From Gloeocapsopsis dulcis (GTDB taxonomy: Bacteria; Cyanobacteriota; Cyanobacteriia; Cyanobacteriales; Chroococcidiopsidaceae): a stretch of DNA of 64,000 nt. Where the stretch lies: NCBI RefSeq assembly GCF_032163395.1, contig NZ_CP119968.1, positions 2,031,501 through 2,095,500 of the forward strand, read 5' to 3'. Shown one piece after another: positions 54,750-63,290 of this stretch (position 1 is its first letter; every line of letters starts with the position of its first letter). Position numbers and translations under genes: made by a program. The notes under the pieces are model-generated. The model saw only the letters and a program-made list of their open reading frames with translations. It was not told the origin of the DNA and did not search any database.

Positions 54750-55376
54750 GAATTTGCCTCTTTCAAAACTATTTTATTGTTGGTGTTAATAATTAATTTA
54801 GCTTATTTATTATTGCAGTAAACATAATGCATGAATTTCAAGACTAATTTATTCTCATCAGAAACATAAAAAATGTATTAGTCAGTTGTAGTTTATTGGT
54901 AGCTTAAAACGTAATTATTTATTGTTCTTATGACTGATCTCACAACATATTTATCAATAAAAAGCTGATTTGTCATAAAAACCCACTTTGAGTACATTAC
55001 TTAAGTAACATTGATAAATAAAACTTAAGTTCACTATTTACTAAAAAGAGGCAAAGCTTGTATCCCTAAATATCCCTATACATAGCATTTAATTTTTCAT
55101 TCATAACTTATGGTTTTAGGTAAACCAATTATTGATTAAAGATGATAAAGTTACATTTAACGCACAGCTAACTGTGAAAAATAACAGCTAGCGAATGTTT
55201 TTACAAAGTAATTGAAGTATTGACTGCAAGTTTTTTAATAAGTTTGCAGCAGAATTTTAGTGGGCGCATTTCTTTATTCAGTTAGTAGAGTAATCTTCCT
55301 TTTGCAGAACTTCTTACTAATTAGAGTTTTCAATCAATAGCTGTATTTAGGTTATCAAAGTTTTCTTGGAGAGAGT
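54750..55376. promoter_or_regulatory. Long upstream region of cmpABCD with several palindromes
   Basis: 627 nt, very AT-rich, between the divergent FAS1 and cmpA genes. Two copies of ACTTAAGT, each inside a larger perfect palindrome, lie at 54997-55008 (TTACTTAAGTAA) and 55022-55031 (AACTTAAGTT), 24 nt apart. A further inverted repeat GCTAACTGT/AACAGCTAGC lies at 55167-55192. No exact CmpR (TTA-N7/8-TAA) or NtcA (GTA-N8-TAC) site was found by eye. Which protein binds is unknown. Confidence 0.35.
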
Positions 55377-56738
55377 ATGAGCGAATTTCTAAATCAATCC
55401 CGTCGTAAGTTTCTTTTAACTGCTGGAGCCTCTGCGGTAGGTTCGATATTTCTCAAAGGGTGCTTAGGAAATCCGCCTGGGACAACAGGTAGCGTAACTC
55501 AAGTTAAGCAAGTTGCTGCTACTAATATTAATCCTGCACAAGCCCCAGAAACTCCCAGAATTAAGTTAGGCTATGTCCCCATTGTCGAATCTGCTCCATT
55601 AATTATTGCCCTAGAAAAAGGCTTTTTTGCAAAGCATGGCATGACAGAAGTAGAGCTTTCCAAACAAGCGTCTTGGGGTTCAGCAAGAGACAACGTAGAA
55701 ATCGGAGCAGCTGGAGGTGGTATTGATGGCGGTCAATGGCAAATGCCAATGCCACATCTAATTAGTGAAGGCATTATCACCAAAGGTAACGTCAAAATTC
55801 CCATGTATTTGTTAATGCAATTAATTACTCATGGGAATGGAATTGCAGTTGCATCTAAATGGGAAGGTAAGGGCATCAATCTGAAGCTAGCACAGGGAGA
55901 AACAATTATAAGTCAGTTGAAATCGTCGAATAATATCTTTAAAGCGGCACATACATTTCCTCACGTTAACCAAGATTTTTGGATTCGTTATTGGTTAGCT
56001 GCTGGTGGTATAAATCCCGATGCAGATATTAATTTGATGCCAGTACCATCAGCCCAGACTGTTGCCAATATGAAAACAGGAACAATGGATGCGTTTAGCA
56101 CTGGCGACCCTTGGCCCTACCGAATTGTTAAAGACAAAATCGGCTACATGGCAGCTTTAACAGCAGAAATTTGGAAGAATCATCCTGAAGAATACTTAGC
56201 AATTAGGGCAGACTGGGTTGATAAAAATCCCAAAGCTACAAAAGCCTTGCTAAAAGGTATTATGGAAGCCCAGCAGTGGTTAGATAATTTTGACAACCGT
56301 GAAGAAGCCGCCAACATTCTAGCTGGACGAAACTATTTCAATCTACCAGTAGAAATTCTGACCGAACCATTTCAAGGAAAATACAACATGGGCGATGGAC
56401 GCACTATTGATGATAGATCAATGGCAGCGTTGTACTGGAAAGATGAAAAAGGCAGCGTTTCCTACCCCTACAAGAGTCACGACCTGTGGTTTCTCACTGA
56501 AAGCGTACGTTGGGGCTTTTTACCTCCAGACACCCTCACAAACGCCACAGCCATCATTGATAAAGTCAACCGTGAAGATTTGTGGAAAGAAGCAGCCCAA
56601 GAATTAGGCGTTGCTGCTGCTGATATTCCCACGAGTACATCCCGTGGTGTAGAAGAATTTTTTGATGGTATCAGGTTCGATCCAGCAAACCCTACCGCTT
56701 ATCTCCAGAGTTTGAAAGTCAAGCGAGTCAATATTTAA
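55377..56738 (+). CDS. cmpA: Bicarbonate-binding lipoprotein CmpA
   Basis: The 453-residue substrate-binding protein of the bicarbonate ABC transporter. The N-terminus has a Tat-like SRRKFLL motif and a lipobox LKGC, so it is anchored on the periplasmic side. [26 protein letters not shown] and [12 protein letters not shown] are family motifs. NrtA (nitrate) and CmpA are close homologues; a Lys in the nitrate site is replaced by Glu in CmpA. Here the segment reads [20 protein letters not shown], which is the CmpA form as I remember it. No nirA or narB is nearby, and the CO2-uptake operon is, which also favours bicarbonate. Confidence 0.82.
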   Translation: MSEFLNQSRRKFLLTAGASAVGSIFLKGCLGNPPGTTGSVTQVKQVAATNINPAQAPETPRIKLGYVPIVESAPLIIALEKGFFAKHGMTEVELSKQASWGSARDNVEIGAAGGGIDGGQWQMPMPHLISEGIITKGNVKIPMYLLMQLITHGNGIAVASKWEGKGINLKLAQGETIISQLKSSNNIFKAAHTFPHVNQDFWIRYWLAAGGINPDADINLMPVPSAQTVANMKTGTMDAFSTGDPWPYRIVKDKIGYMAALTAEIWKNHPEEYLAIRADWVDKNPKATKALLKGIMEAQQWLDNFDNREEAANILAGRNYFNLPVEILTEPFQGKYNMGDGRTIDDRSMAALYWKDEKGSVSYPYKSHDLWFLTESVRWGFLPPDTLTNATAIIDKVNREDLWKEAAQELGVAAADIPTSTSRGVEEFFDGIRFDPANPTAYLQSLKVKRVNI

Positions 56739-56793
56739 GCGGTAATGAGAAAGCAATTAGGTTTAGCAATTCCCAATTAGGAGAACTAAGTTA

Positions 56794-57633
56794 ATGACAA
56801 CGTTACGCACACGTCCCGCTAGAAGCTTACAAAATCCGTGGATATCGCGGATCAACAAGCAATTTCCCGATCTTGTACCGCCAGTTATTGCGATCGCGAT
56901 CTTCCTAATAATCTGGCAATTATTTTCTTTAACTCCTGGTGCAACCTTACCAGGACCAATTCAAGTTGTTCAAGATACTTGGATACTCATTTTCTGGCCT
57001 TTCTTCGATTTGGGCGGAACCAACAAAGGTTTATTTTGGCAAATTCTTGCTAGCTTACAGCGAGTAGCAATTAGTTATGTTTTTGCTGCAATTTTTGGCA
57101 TCGGCTTAGGCATTTTGATCGGTACAAGTAAAGTCATGTCCAAAGCTTTAGATCCCCTTTTTCAACTACTACGAACTGTACCACCTCTAGCTTGGGTTCC
57201 CATTTCCCTAGCCGCATTACGCCAAAACGAACCCGCAGCATTATTCGTGATCTTCATCACAGCAATATGGCCTATTTTAATTAACACTGCGGTAGGTGTT
57301 AAACAGATTCCCCAAGACTACAACAACGTTGCAAAAGTACTGCAACTGACACGCAAAGAGTATTTCTTTAATATTCTCATTCCAGCTGCACTACCCTACA
57401 TTTTCACCGGATTGAGAATCGCGATCGGCTTAGCATGGCTAGCAATTATCGCTGCAGAAATTGTTATGTCCGGAATCGTCGGCATCGGCTTCTTCATCTG
57501 GGAAGCATATCAAAACAACAACGTTAGCGAAGTCATTTTAGCCCTCGTTTACATCGGCATCGTCGGCTTACTCCTCGACAAATTAATGGCATGGATCGAA
57601 ACGAGAATTGTGCCACAAGGACAAAAAAGCTAA
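56794..57633 (+). CDS. cmpB: Bicarbonate ABC transporter permease CmpB
   Basis: A 279-residue permease with about six membrane segments and the EAA-type loop (about 170-200, KQIPQDYNNVAKVLQLTRKEYF followed by the conserved Gly region). It is of the NrtB/CmpB/SsuC class, 55 nt after cmpA. The permease forms a homodimer in known systems. Substrate is taken from cmpA. Confidence 0.83.
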   Translation: MTTLRTRPARSLQNPWISRINKQFPDLVPPVIAIAIFLIIWQLFSLTPGATLPGPIQVVQDTWILIFWPFFDLGGTNKGLFWQILASLQRVAISYVFAAIFGIGLGILIGTSKVMSKALDPLFQLLRTVPPLAWVPISLAALRQNEPAALFVIFITAIWPILINTAVGVKQIPQDYNNVAKVLQLTRKEYFFNILIPAALPYIFTGLRIAIGLAWLAIIAAEIVMSGIVGIGFFIWEAYQNNNVSEVILALVYIGIVGLLLDKLMAWIETRIVPQGQKS

Positions 57634-57668
57634 TCCGTAATAGCCCAATTACCAATTACCAAATCACT

Positions 57669-59675
57669 ATGTCTGTATTCGTTGCTGTTGATAACATTGA
57701 TAAAGTTTTTGATTTAGCCGGTGGTGGGCAATATGTAGCCCTCAAAGGAATAGATCTGCAAATTAAAAAAGGTGAATTTGTTTCCTTAATTGGTCACTCT
57801 GGTTGCGGTAAATCAACATTATTAAATATGGTGGCGGGTTTAGATTTACCCTCAGAGGGTGTCGTCACACTCGAAGGACAACGTATTACCAAACCAGGTC
57901 CTGATCGCATGGTCGTCTTTCAAAATTATTCGCTGCTACCGTGGCGCACAGTGCGCGAAAATATTGCCTTAGCGGTGAATGCAACGATGAAAGATTTACC
58001 AGCAGGTGAACGACGCGCGATCGTCGAACACCATATCGATATGGTAGGGTTGCGTCCTCATGCCGATAAACCGCCAGAGATGCTATCAGGCGGACAAAAA
58101 CAGCGGGTTGCGATCGCCCGCGCCTTAGCAATTCGTCCAAAATTACTATTACTTGATGAACCCTTTGGGGCGCTGGATGCGTTGACGCGGGGTAACTTGC
58201 AAGAACAACTGATGCAGATTTGCGAGGAAAACCACGTTACCGCAATTATGGTGACACACGATGTCGATGAAGCCGTATTGTTATCCGATCGCATTGTGAT
58301 GTTGACGAATGGACCCGAATCGAAGATTGGTCAAATTCTCGAAGTTGATATCCCGCGTCCCCGCAAGCGCATGGAAGTTGTCGAACACCCCAGCTACTAT
58401 AGCTTGCGCAGTGAGATGATTTACTTCCTCAACCAGCAGAAACGCATTAAAAAGATTCGGGCGCGGAAAACTGCGGCGATTTCTCGTCACGGCTTAGAAA
58501 AAGTCAATCTCGAAATCGGTTTCGTTCCCCTCACGGCTTGCGCCCCTGTGGCGGTAGCTAAAGAAAAAGGCTTTTTTACGAAGCATGGTTTAGACGAAGT
58601 GACTCTGGTACGCGAAACCAGTTGGCGCGGAATTGTCGATGGTATAACTGGCGGATATTTAGATGCCGCACAAATGCCTTCAGGAATGCCGATGTGGTTA
58701 ACCTTGGGAGGACACGAAAACCGTCCGTTACCTGTTGCTACCTCACTGACAATGACTCGTAACGGTAATGCGATCACGCTTGATAAACGCTTTTATGAGC
58801 AAGGTATTTACACGTTATCTGACTTTAAAGCATATCTGCATTCGACTGCAAACAAACAGCATCGCATGGGCATGGTGCATCCGAGTTCGATGCATAATCT
58901 CTTACTACGTTACTGGCTAGCCGCAGGTGGTATCGATCCAGATCGTGATGTTTCTCTCAAAACGATTCCTCCCGCACAGATGATCGTAGATTTACAAGCC
59001 GGAACAATTGACGGTTACTGCGTCGGAGAACCTTGGAATATCCGTGCCGCGGAAGAAGGCGTTGGTTTTACCATAGCTACCGACTTAGAAATTTGGCTAG
59101 GACATCCAGGAAAAGTTCTCGGCGTCCGCGAAGATTGGGCAGCAAAATATCCTAATACGCATATTGCGTTAGTTAAAGCACTCTTAGAAGCTTGTCGTTA
59201 CTGTGCAGATCCTGCGAATTCTGAAGAAGTACGCGAAATTGTGGCACGGCGGGAGTATGTTAGTACTGATTTAGATTACATCCAAATTGAAGCTCCAAAT
59301 CATTCTACATGTAGCCTAGATCGTCCGATGCGAGAGTATGCGCATCACCAATTTTATGCAGACTCTGCAATCAATCGTCCCAGCCGTACCGAACAATTGT
59401 GGATTATGACGCAACTGGCGCGTTGGGGTGATACTCCGTTTCCAAGAAACTGGGTGGAAATCGTCGAACGCATCTGTAAAGTTGGTGTCTTCAGTACCGC
59501 CGCCAGAGAATTGGGATTAGATATCAGTTATACTCGTCAGCCGATTAAGCTGTTTGACGGTACTGTGTTTAATGCTGACGATCCGATTAGCTATCTCAAT
59601 GATTTAGCAATCAAACGCGATTTCTCGATCGCTGAAGTTTTACTTGATGCGCGACTTCCTCTTGTAGCGGCGTAA
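57669..59675 (+). CDS. cmpC: ATPase-SBP fusion CmpC
   Basis: A 668-residue fusion: an N-terminal ABC ATPase (Walker A GHSGCGKST, signature LSGGQKQRVA, Walker B LLLLDEPFGALD, about 1-260) and a C-terminal substrate-binding-protein-like domain (about 280-668, GFVPLTACAPVAVAKEKGFF). In NrtC this second domain senses substrate from the cytoplasm and regulates transport. The site corresponding to HPEE of CmpA reads HPGK here. Start at ATG 57669; the longer frame would overlap cmpB. The cmpB-cmpC spacer contains AATTACC heptamers. Confidence 0.87.
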   Translation: MSVFVAVDNIDKVFDLAGGGQYVALKGIDLQIKKGEFVSLIGHSGCGKSTLLNMVAGLDLPSEGVVTLEGQRITKPGPDRMVVFQNYSLLPWRTVRENIALAVNATMKDLPAGERRAIVEHHIDMVGLRPHADKPPEMLSGGQKQRVAIARALAIRPKLLLLDEPFGALDALTRGNLQEQLMQICEENHVTAIMVTHDVDEAVLLSDRIVMLTNGPESKIGQILEVDIPRPRKRMEVVEHPSYYSLRSEMIYFLNQQKRIKKIRARKTAAISRHGLEKVNLEIGFVPLTACAPVAVAKEKGFFTKHGLDEVTLVRETSWRGIVDGITGGYLDAAQMPSGMPMWLTLGGHENRPLPVATSLTMTRNGNAITLDKRFYEQGIYTLSDFKAYLHSTANKQHRMGMVHPSSMHNLLLRYWLAAGGIDPDRDVSLKTIPPAQMIVDLQAGTIDGYCVGEPWNIRAAEEGVGFTIATDLEIWLGHPGKVLGVREDWAAKYPNTHIALVKALLEACRYCADPANSEEVREIVARREYVSTDLDYIQIEAPNHSTCSLDRPMREYAHHQFYADSAINRPSRTEQLWIMTQLARWGDTPFPRNWVEIVERICKVGVFSTAARELGLDISYTRQPIKLFDGTVFNADDPISYLNDLAIKRDFSIAEVLLDARLPLVAA

Positions 59676-59744
59676 AGGAGGGGTGAGAGGTGAGTGTTGG
59701 TGATATCTACTTTGTTAATCCAAAATCTATAATCCGAAATTGCA

Positions 59745-60593
59745 ATGCTTAACCGTACTTTTGCTTATACCGAGACAGCAAGTCAAACTGTGTCAGTTGC
59801 GACACAACGCGAACCTTTTTTGGTGATGGAAGATGTCTCGAAGGTTTATCCCACATCAAAGGGTCCTTACACTGTTTTAGATGGTGTTAATCTCACGGTT
59901 GCTGAAGGTGAATTTATTTGTGTTATTGGTCACTCTGGTTGTGGTAAATCGACACTACTCAATATGGTTGCAGGGTTTAATCACCCAACTTCGGGAGAAG
60001 TGCGGCTAGGTTCTAAACCGATTACCAAACCAGGACCCGATCGCATGGTAGTCTTCCAAAACTACGCTTTACTACCGTGGCGGACAGCGTTTGAAAATGT
60101 TTATCTAGCAGTTAATGCAGTTCACCCAAATAAACCTCAAGCCGAAAAAAGAGCGATCGTTCGCGAACACCTAGCAATGGTAGGACTCAGCGAAGCTGCT
60201 GATAAAAAACCACCGCAACTTTCGGGAGGTATGAAACAGCGGGTAAGTATCGCACGGGCTTTGGCAATTCGTCCGCAAGTGCTGATTTTAGACGAACCTT
60301 TCGGCGCGTTGGATGCGATTACCAAAGAGGAATTGCAAGAAGAACTGTTGAAAATTTGGAACGATCATCGCTGTACAGTGTTGATGATTACGCATGATAT
60401 TGATGAAGCATTATTCCTCGCCGATCGCTTGGTGATGATGACGAATGGTCCTCATGCGAAAATTGGGGAAGTGATGGAAATTCCGTTTCCCCGCCCGCGC
60501 GATCGCGCCCGCATTATGGAAGATCCGCAATATTACAAGTTACGCAACTATGCGCTTGATTTCCTCTACCATCGTTTTGCTCATGATGAGTAA
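59745..60593 (+). CDS. cmpD: Bicarbonate ABC transporter ATPase CmpD
   Basis: A 282-residue ABC ATPase with Walker A GHSGCGKST, signature LSGGMKQRVSIA, Walker B LILDEPFGALDA and the H-loop ITHDIDEAL. It pairs with the ATPase half of CmpC on the CmpB dimer. It lies 69 nt after cmpC on the same strand and ends 117 nt before the ArsR gene. Confidence 0.87.
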   Translation: MLNRTFAYTETASQTVSVATQREPFLVMEDVSKVYPTSKGPYTVLDGVNLTVAEGEFICVIGHSGCGKSTLLNMVAGFNHPTSGEVRLGSKPITKPGPDRMVVFQNYALLPWRTAFENVYLAVNAVHPNKPQAEKRAIVREHLAMVGLSEAADKKPPQLSGGMKQRVSIARALAIRPQVLILDEPFGALDAITKEELQEELLKIWNDHRCTVLMITHDIDEALFLADRLVMMTNGPHAKIGEVMEIPFPRPRDRARIMEDPQYYKLRNYALDFLYHRFAHDE

Positions 60594-60649
60594 TGAGTAC
60601 ATACAGGCTTGCTTGTAACCAAATGTACTTTGCATTTTTTTATTGCCAT

Positions 60650-60671
60650 TATATTACTTATGCGCAATATA
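60650..60671. promoter_or_regulatory. Possible operator upstream of the ArsR gene
   Basis: A perfect inverted repeat TATATT-N10-AATATA, 39 nt before the ArsR start. Spacing and symmetry suit a dimeric winged-helix regulator and could mark autoregulation. AT-rich sequence makes a chance match possible. Confidence 0.35.
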
Positions 60672-60710
60672 GTGGCATTTCATCAATCTTATGCTGTTCT
60701 AAGGATATTC

Positions 60711-61070
60711 ATGCAATCTCCTCAAACTCTCACCCCTGTTGCAGAATATTTTAAAGTCTTATCTGAAGTTAGTCGATTAACAGTTTTGAGCAGTCTCACT
60801 TCAGGAGCAAAAAATGTTACCGAAATTATTACAATCACTGGATTAGGACAAGCGAATGTCTCTAAGCATTTGAAAGTCTTGTTACAAGCAGGGATTGTGA
60901 CTCGCACTCCCCAAGGCGGTAATGTCTTTTACCAAATTGTTGACCCGATCGCCTTTGAGTTGTGTGAATTGGTGTGCGATCGCCTTTCGATTTGCCTCAA
61001 TGAACAAGCAAAACAAATAGCAGCATTGCAGAGTTTACGCTCTGGATCATCTTATAGCAATCGGATTTAG
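60711..61070 (+). CDS. ArsR family transcriptional regulator
   Basis: A 119-residue winged-helix regulator: AEYFKVLSEVSRLTVLSSL, VTEIITITGLGQANVSKHLKVLLQAGIV (recognition helix) and the wing RTPQGGNVFYQI. The metal-binding ELCVC motif of ArsR is absent; instead three cysteines C85, C89 and C95 lie in the C-terminal helix. It may sense metal, redox or a small molecule. ATG 60711 follows AAGGAT at 7 nt; an upstream TTG at 60609 is rejected because the added residues look non-coding. Position directly after cmpD suggests it belongs to the carbon-uptake locus. Confidence 0.85.
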   Translation: MQSPQTLTPVAEYFKVLSEVSRLTVLSSLTSGAKNVTEIITITGLGQANVSKHLKVLLQAGIVTRTPQGGNVFYQIVDPIAFELCELVCDRLSICLNEQAKQIAALQSLRSGSSYSNRI

Positions 61071-61086
61071 GAAACTTTTTTGAGAC

Positions 61087-61116
61087 GTAGACGCATAGCG
61101 GCTTGCCGCAGGCTAG
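61087..61116. repeat. REP-like GCGGC-TT-GCCGC hairpin
   Basis: Perfect 5-bp stem at 61098-61109 within the wider phrase GTAGACGCATAGCGGCTTGC, which I recognise as a frequent cyanobacterial dispersed repeat. It sits between the convergent ArsR and DUF2459 genes. Confidence 0.6.
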
Positions 61117-61176
61117 CACAGAGTTACAGAAAAGATAGGAAGAGATTTTTATACATACAGAGGTAAGTAGGAAGAA

Positions 61177-61848
61177 TTACTGAGGATTTCTGCTTACATG
61201 AAACATAACAGCTTGAGGAATTCCAGCCCAAAGGGGTGTATTAATGTTTGCTTTTCTTAATCCTTCGGCTGTCCAATTATTGCTATTTCTGAAAACTGAA
61301 TATTGACCTTCTGCTTTATAATAGCTAGCCTCTGATTCCTCACTACGCACAAATAATATTATTTGTCTTTGAGGTGTTAATTCAAAGGAATTTTGAATAA
61401 ACTGTACAGTGTTTAGATAATTTGCAGTACTAACTCCTACGCAATGGATCTCATGATTTTGTGGAAGTTCTGGATAACCTTCTACTCGCATGACTGAACC
61501 ACGAGAAAAGAATAAAGCTTGTACACCGAGTGTAATGATCTCTTGGAATTGGCTAGGATTTGTCGGATAAAAGTCGCGATCGCCCCAACCAAAACCTAAG
61601 TATTGATAATTTCCTGAAGGTTCTTTACCGATTTCTTTGAGATTTAAAAATTGTTGCCAATTATATATATTATGCTGAATAGGTACAATAATGTTAGTAT
61701 GAATACCAACTTGATTAACGCAAATTGTTACATCATCTTCTTGGTAAGAAATTGCCCATCTTCTTGGAAGTAATGAAACCAGTAAAAGTAAGGAAAAAGT
61801 ACCTGTAAAAACAGCTAAGAAGTAAAAACAAGCTTTTTTTAAAAACAT
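61177..61848 (-). CDS. DUF2459 family protein
   Basis: A 223-residue protein with one N-terminal membrane segment (about 8-28) and a DUF2459 domain with GIHTNIIVPI, GFGWGDRDFYPTNP and the C-terminal NNWTAEGLRKANINTPLW. The soluble part is likely periplasmic. The family may have a papain-like (NlpC/P60-related) fold; I can see H and N/T residues that would fit but cannot prove activity. Convergent with the ArsR gene. Confidence 0.78.
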   Translation of the reverse strand: MFLKKACFYFLAVFTGTFSLLLLVSLLPRRWAISYQEDDVTICVNQVGIHTNIIVPIQHNIYNWQQFLNLKEIGKEPSGNYQYLGFGWGDRDFYPTNPSQFQEIITLGVQALFFSRGSVMRVEGYPELPQNHEIHCVGVSTANYLNTVQFIQNSFELTPQRQIILFVRSEESEASYYKAEGQYSVFRNSNNWTAEGLRKANINTPLWAGIPQAVMFHVSRNPQ

Positions 61849-61932
61849 TAATTTATTAAAAGTTAATGCATATTGGCTAACTTATAAACAAAGATTTATC
61901 ATTTAATTATACTTGTAAGAGCAATAGCGCTT

Positions 61933-62517
61933 ATGGCTAACCTTACTCTAAAGCACTTCACCATTACAGAATATCATCAGTTAGCAGAACTAGGAATTAT
62001 TGGTGAAGATGACCGAGTTGAGTTGATCTGCGGACAAATAGTTGAAATGACAGCTAAAGGAACAGCCCATGAAGTCTGCATTACTCGACTCATTAGGGAG
62101 TTAGCACAATTAGTAGGCGATCGCGCAACTTTACGCAGTCAATCGCCTATTATTCTTTTTGAAGACAGCGAACCGGAACCGGATTTTACGATTGTACAAA
62201 ATCGGATAGATGACTATCTCAGTTCGCATCCAGGCGTAACTGATGTATTGCTAGTAATTGAAGTGGCTGATTCCTCTCTCAATTATGACCAAGAAATTAA
62301 ATTACCTCTCTATGCTGAAGCAGGAATTTCTCATTATTGGATATTTAATTTAGGAGAAAACCTTCTAGAAGTCTACAGCGAGCCTTATCAAAGTTCACAA
62401 GGCAAATACGGCTATGGAATAAAGCGTATTATATTGCCTCATCAAGCGATCGCTCTTCCCTATCCACCAAATTCATTACTGAATTTATCCAAAATTCTTC
62501 CTATTATTCGAGTTTAA
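61933..62517 (+). CDS. Uma2 family PD-(D/E)XK nuclease-like protein
   Basis: A 194-residue Uma2 protein. EYHQLAELGIIGEDDRVELICGQIVEM, then PEPDFTIV and the nuclease-like core VLLVIEVADSSLNYDQEIKLPLYAEAGISHYWIFNL with E, D and K residues. Function of the family is unknown despite many copies per cyanobacterial genome. Followed without a gap by a second Uma2 gene. Confidence 0.85.
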   Translation: MANLTLKHFTITEYHQLAELGIIGEDDRVELICGQIVEMTAKGTAHEVCITRLIRELAQLVGDRATLRSQSPIILFEDSEPEPDFTIVQNRIDDYLSSHPGVTDVLLVIEVADSSLNYDQEIKLPLYAEAGISHYWIFNLGENLLEVYSEPYQSSQGKYGYGIKRIILPHQAIALPYPPNSLLNLSKILPIIRV

Positions 62518-63138
62518 ATGATGTCTCAATCGATAACTCCCACTTCAACCAAGCTAACTTTTGCTGAATATCTTTTCTATCAAGGAGAACCCGATGTTTT
62601 ATATGAACTGTTTAGGGGACAATTAGTCTCTATGGCAACGCCTACGGCTTTACATACTAGGATCTGTAATTTTTTAGTCTATCAGTTTCAACGCTACTTT
62701 GCTAATGCCGGTTTATCATTAATAGCTACATCAACTGGAGTGAGAACTGAAGAAAACTCATCCCGAATTCCTGATGTTGTCGTTTGTACTCAGAACTTAT
62801 GGGAGCAAGTATGTCATAGATCGGGTGCTGGTGTACTAGATTTTGATGAAGTACCTATATTAGTAGTTGAAGTTGTCAGTGACAATTGGCGAGAAGACTA
62901 CATTCGTAAACGTGCAGAGTATGCTTTAATTGATATTCCTGAATATTGGATTGTCGATCCTAAAAAAGAACGAGTATGGGTTTTAACTCATCCTGAAAGT
63001 GAAGAGGGATATGAAAGAAGTGAGTTTAAGCAAGGACAGCAAGTAGTTTCGCTGCAGTTTCCAGAACTTATTTTATCTGTCGATCTAGTTCTATCTCCTC
63101 CTGTTGTAGAAGATTTAATGAGGGAAGAACAAATTTAG
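62518..63138 (+). CDS. Uma2 family protein with truncated tail
   Basis: A 206-residue Uma2 protein (FAEYLFYQGEPDVLYELFRGQLV, SRIPDVVVC, ILVVEVVSDNWREDYIRKRAEYALIDIPEYWIVDP). It stops at TAG 63136-63138, but the same frame stays open for 33 more codons to TAA 63240. That stretch codes for a coiled tail ending RSERLAAKLREMGIDPDTLE, which is the usual Uma2 C-terminus. So the TAG is probably a recent nonsense mutation that leaves the core intact. It starts 0 nt after the previous Uma2 stop (ATGATG). Confidence 0.85.
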   Translation: MMSQSITPTSTKLTFAEYLFYQGEPDVLYELFRGQLVSMATPTALHTRICNFLVYQFQRYFANAGLSLIATSTGVRTEENSSRIPDVVVCTQNLWEQVCHRSGAGVLDFDEVPILVVEVVSDNWREDYIRKRAEYALIDIPEYWIVDPKKERVWVLTHPESEEGYERSEFKQGQQVVSLQFPELILSVDLVLSPPVVEDLMREEQI

Positions 63139-63290
63139 AAACAACTACTTGAGCAACAAGTAAATCAAGAACGTCAACGTTCAGAAAGATTAGCCGCGAA
63201 GTTAAGAGAAATGGGAATCGATCCTGATACTCTTGAGTAAGATGGGCGATCGCCTTCACAATAAACAAGCGATCGCATTATCATTGATTT

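Noticed and set aside
55377-60593. nrtABCD nitrate transporter
   Set aside because: Same architecture, but the binding protein has the CmpA-type HPEE segment, no nirA or narB is present, and CO2-uptake genes are close. The possibility is kept at low weight.
60609-60710. N-terminal extension of the ArsR protein from TTG
   Set aside because: The extension contains the inverted repeat and reads as hydrophobic non-family sequence; ATG 60711 has a good AAGGAT site.
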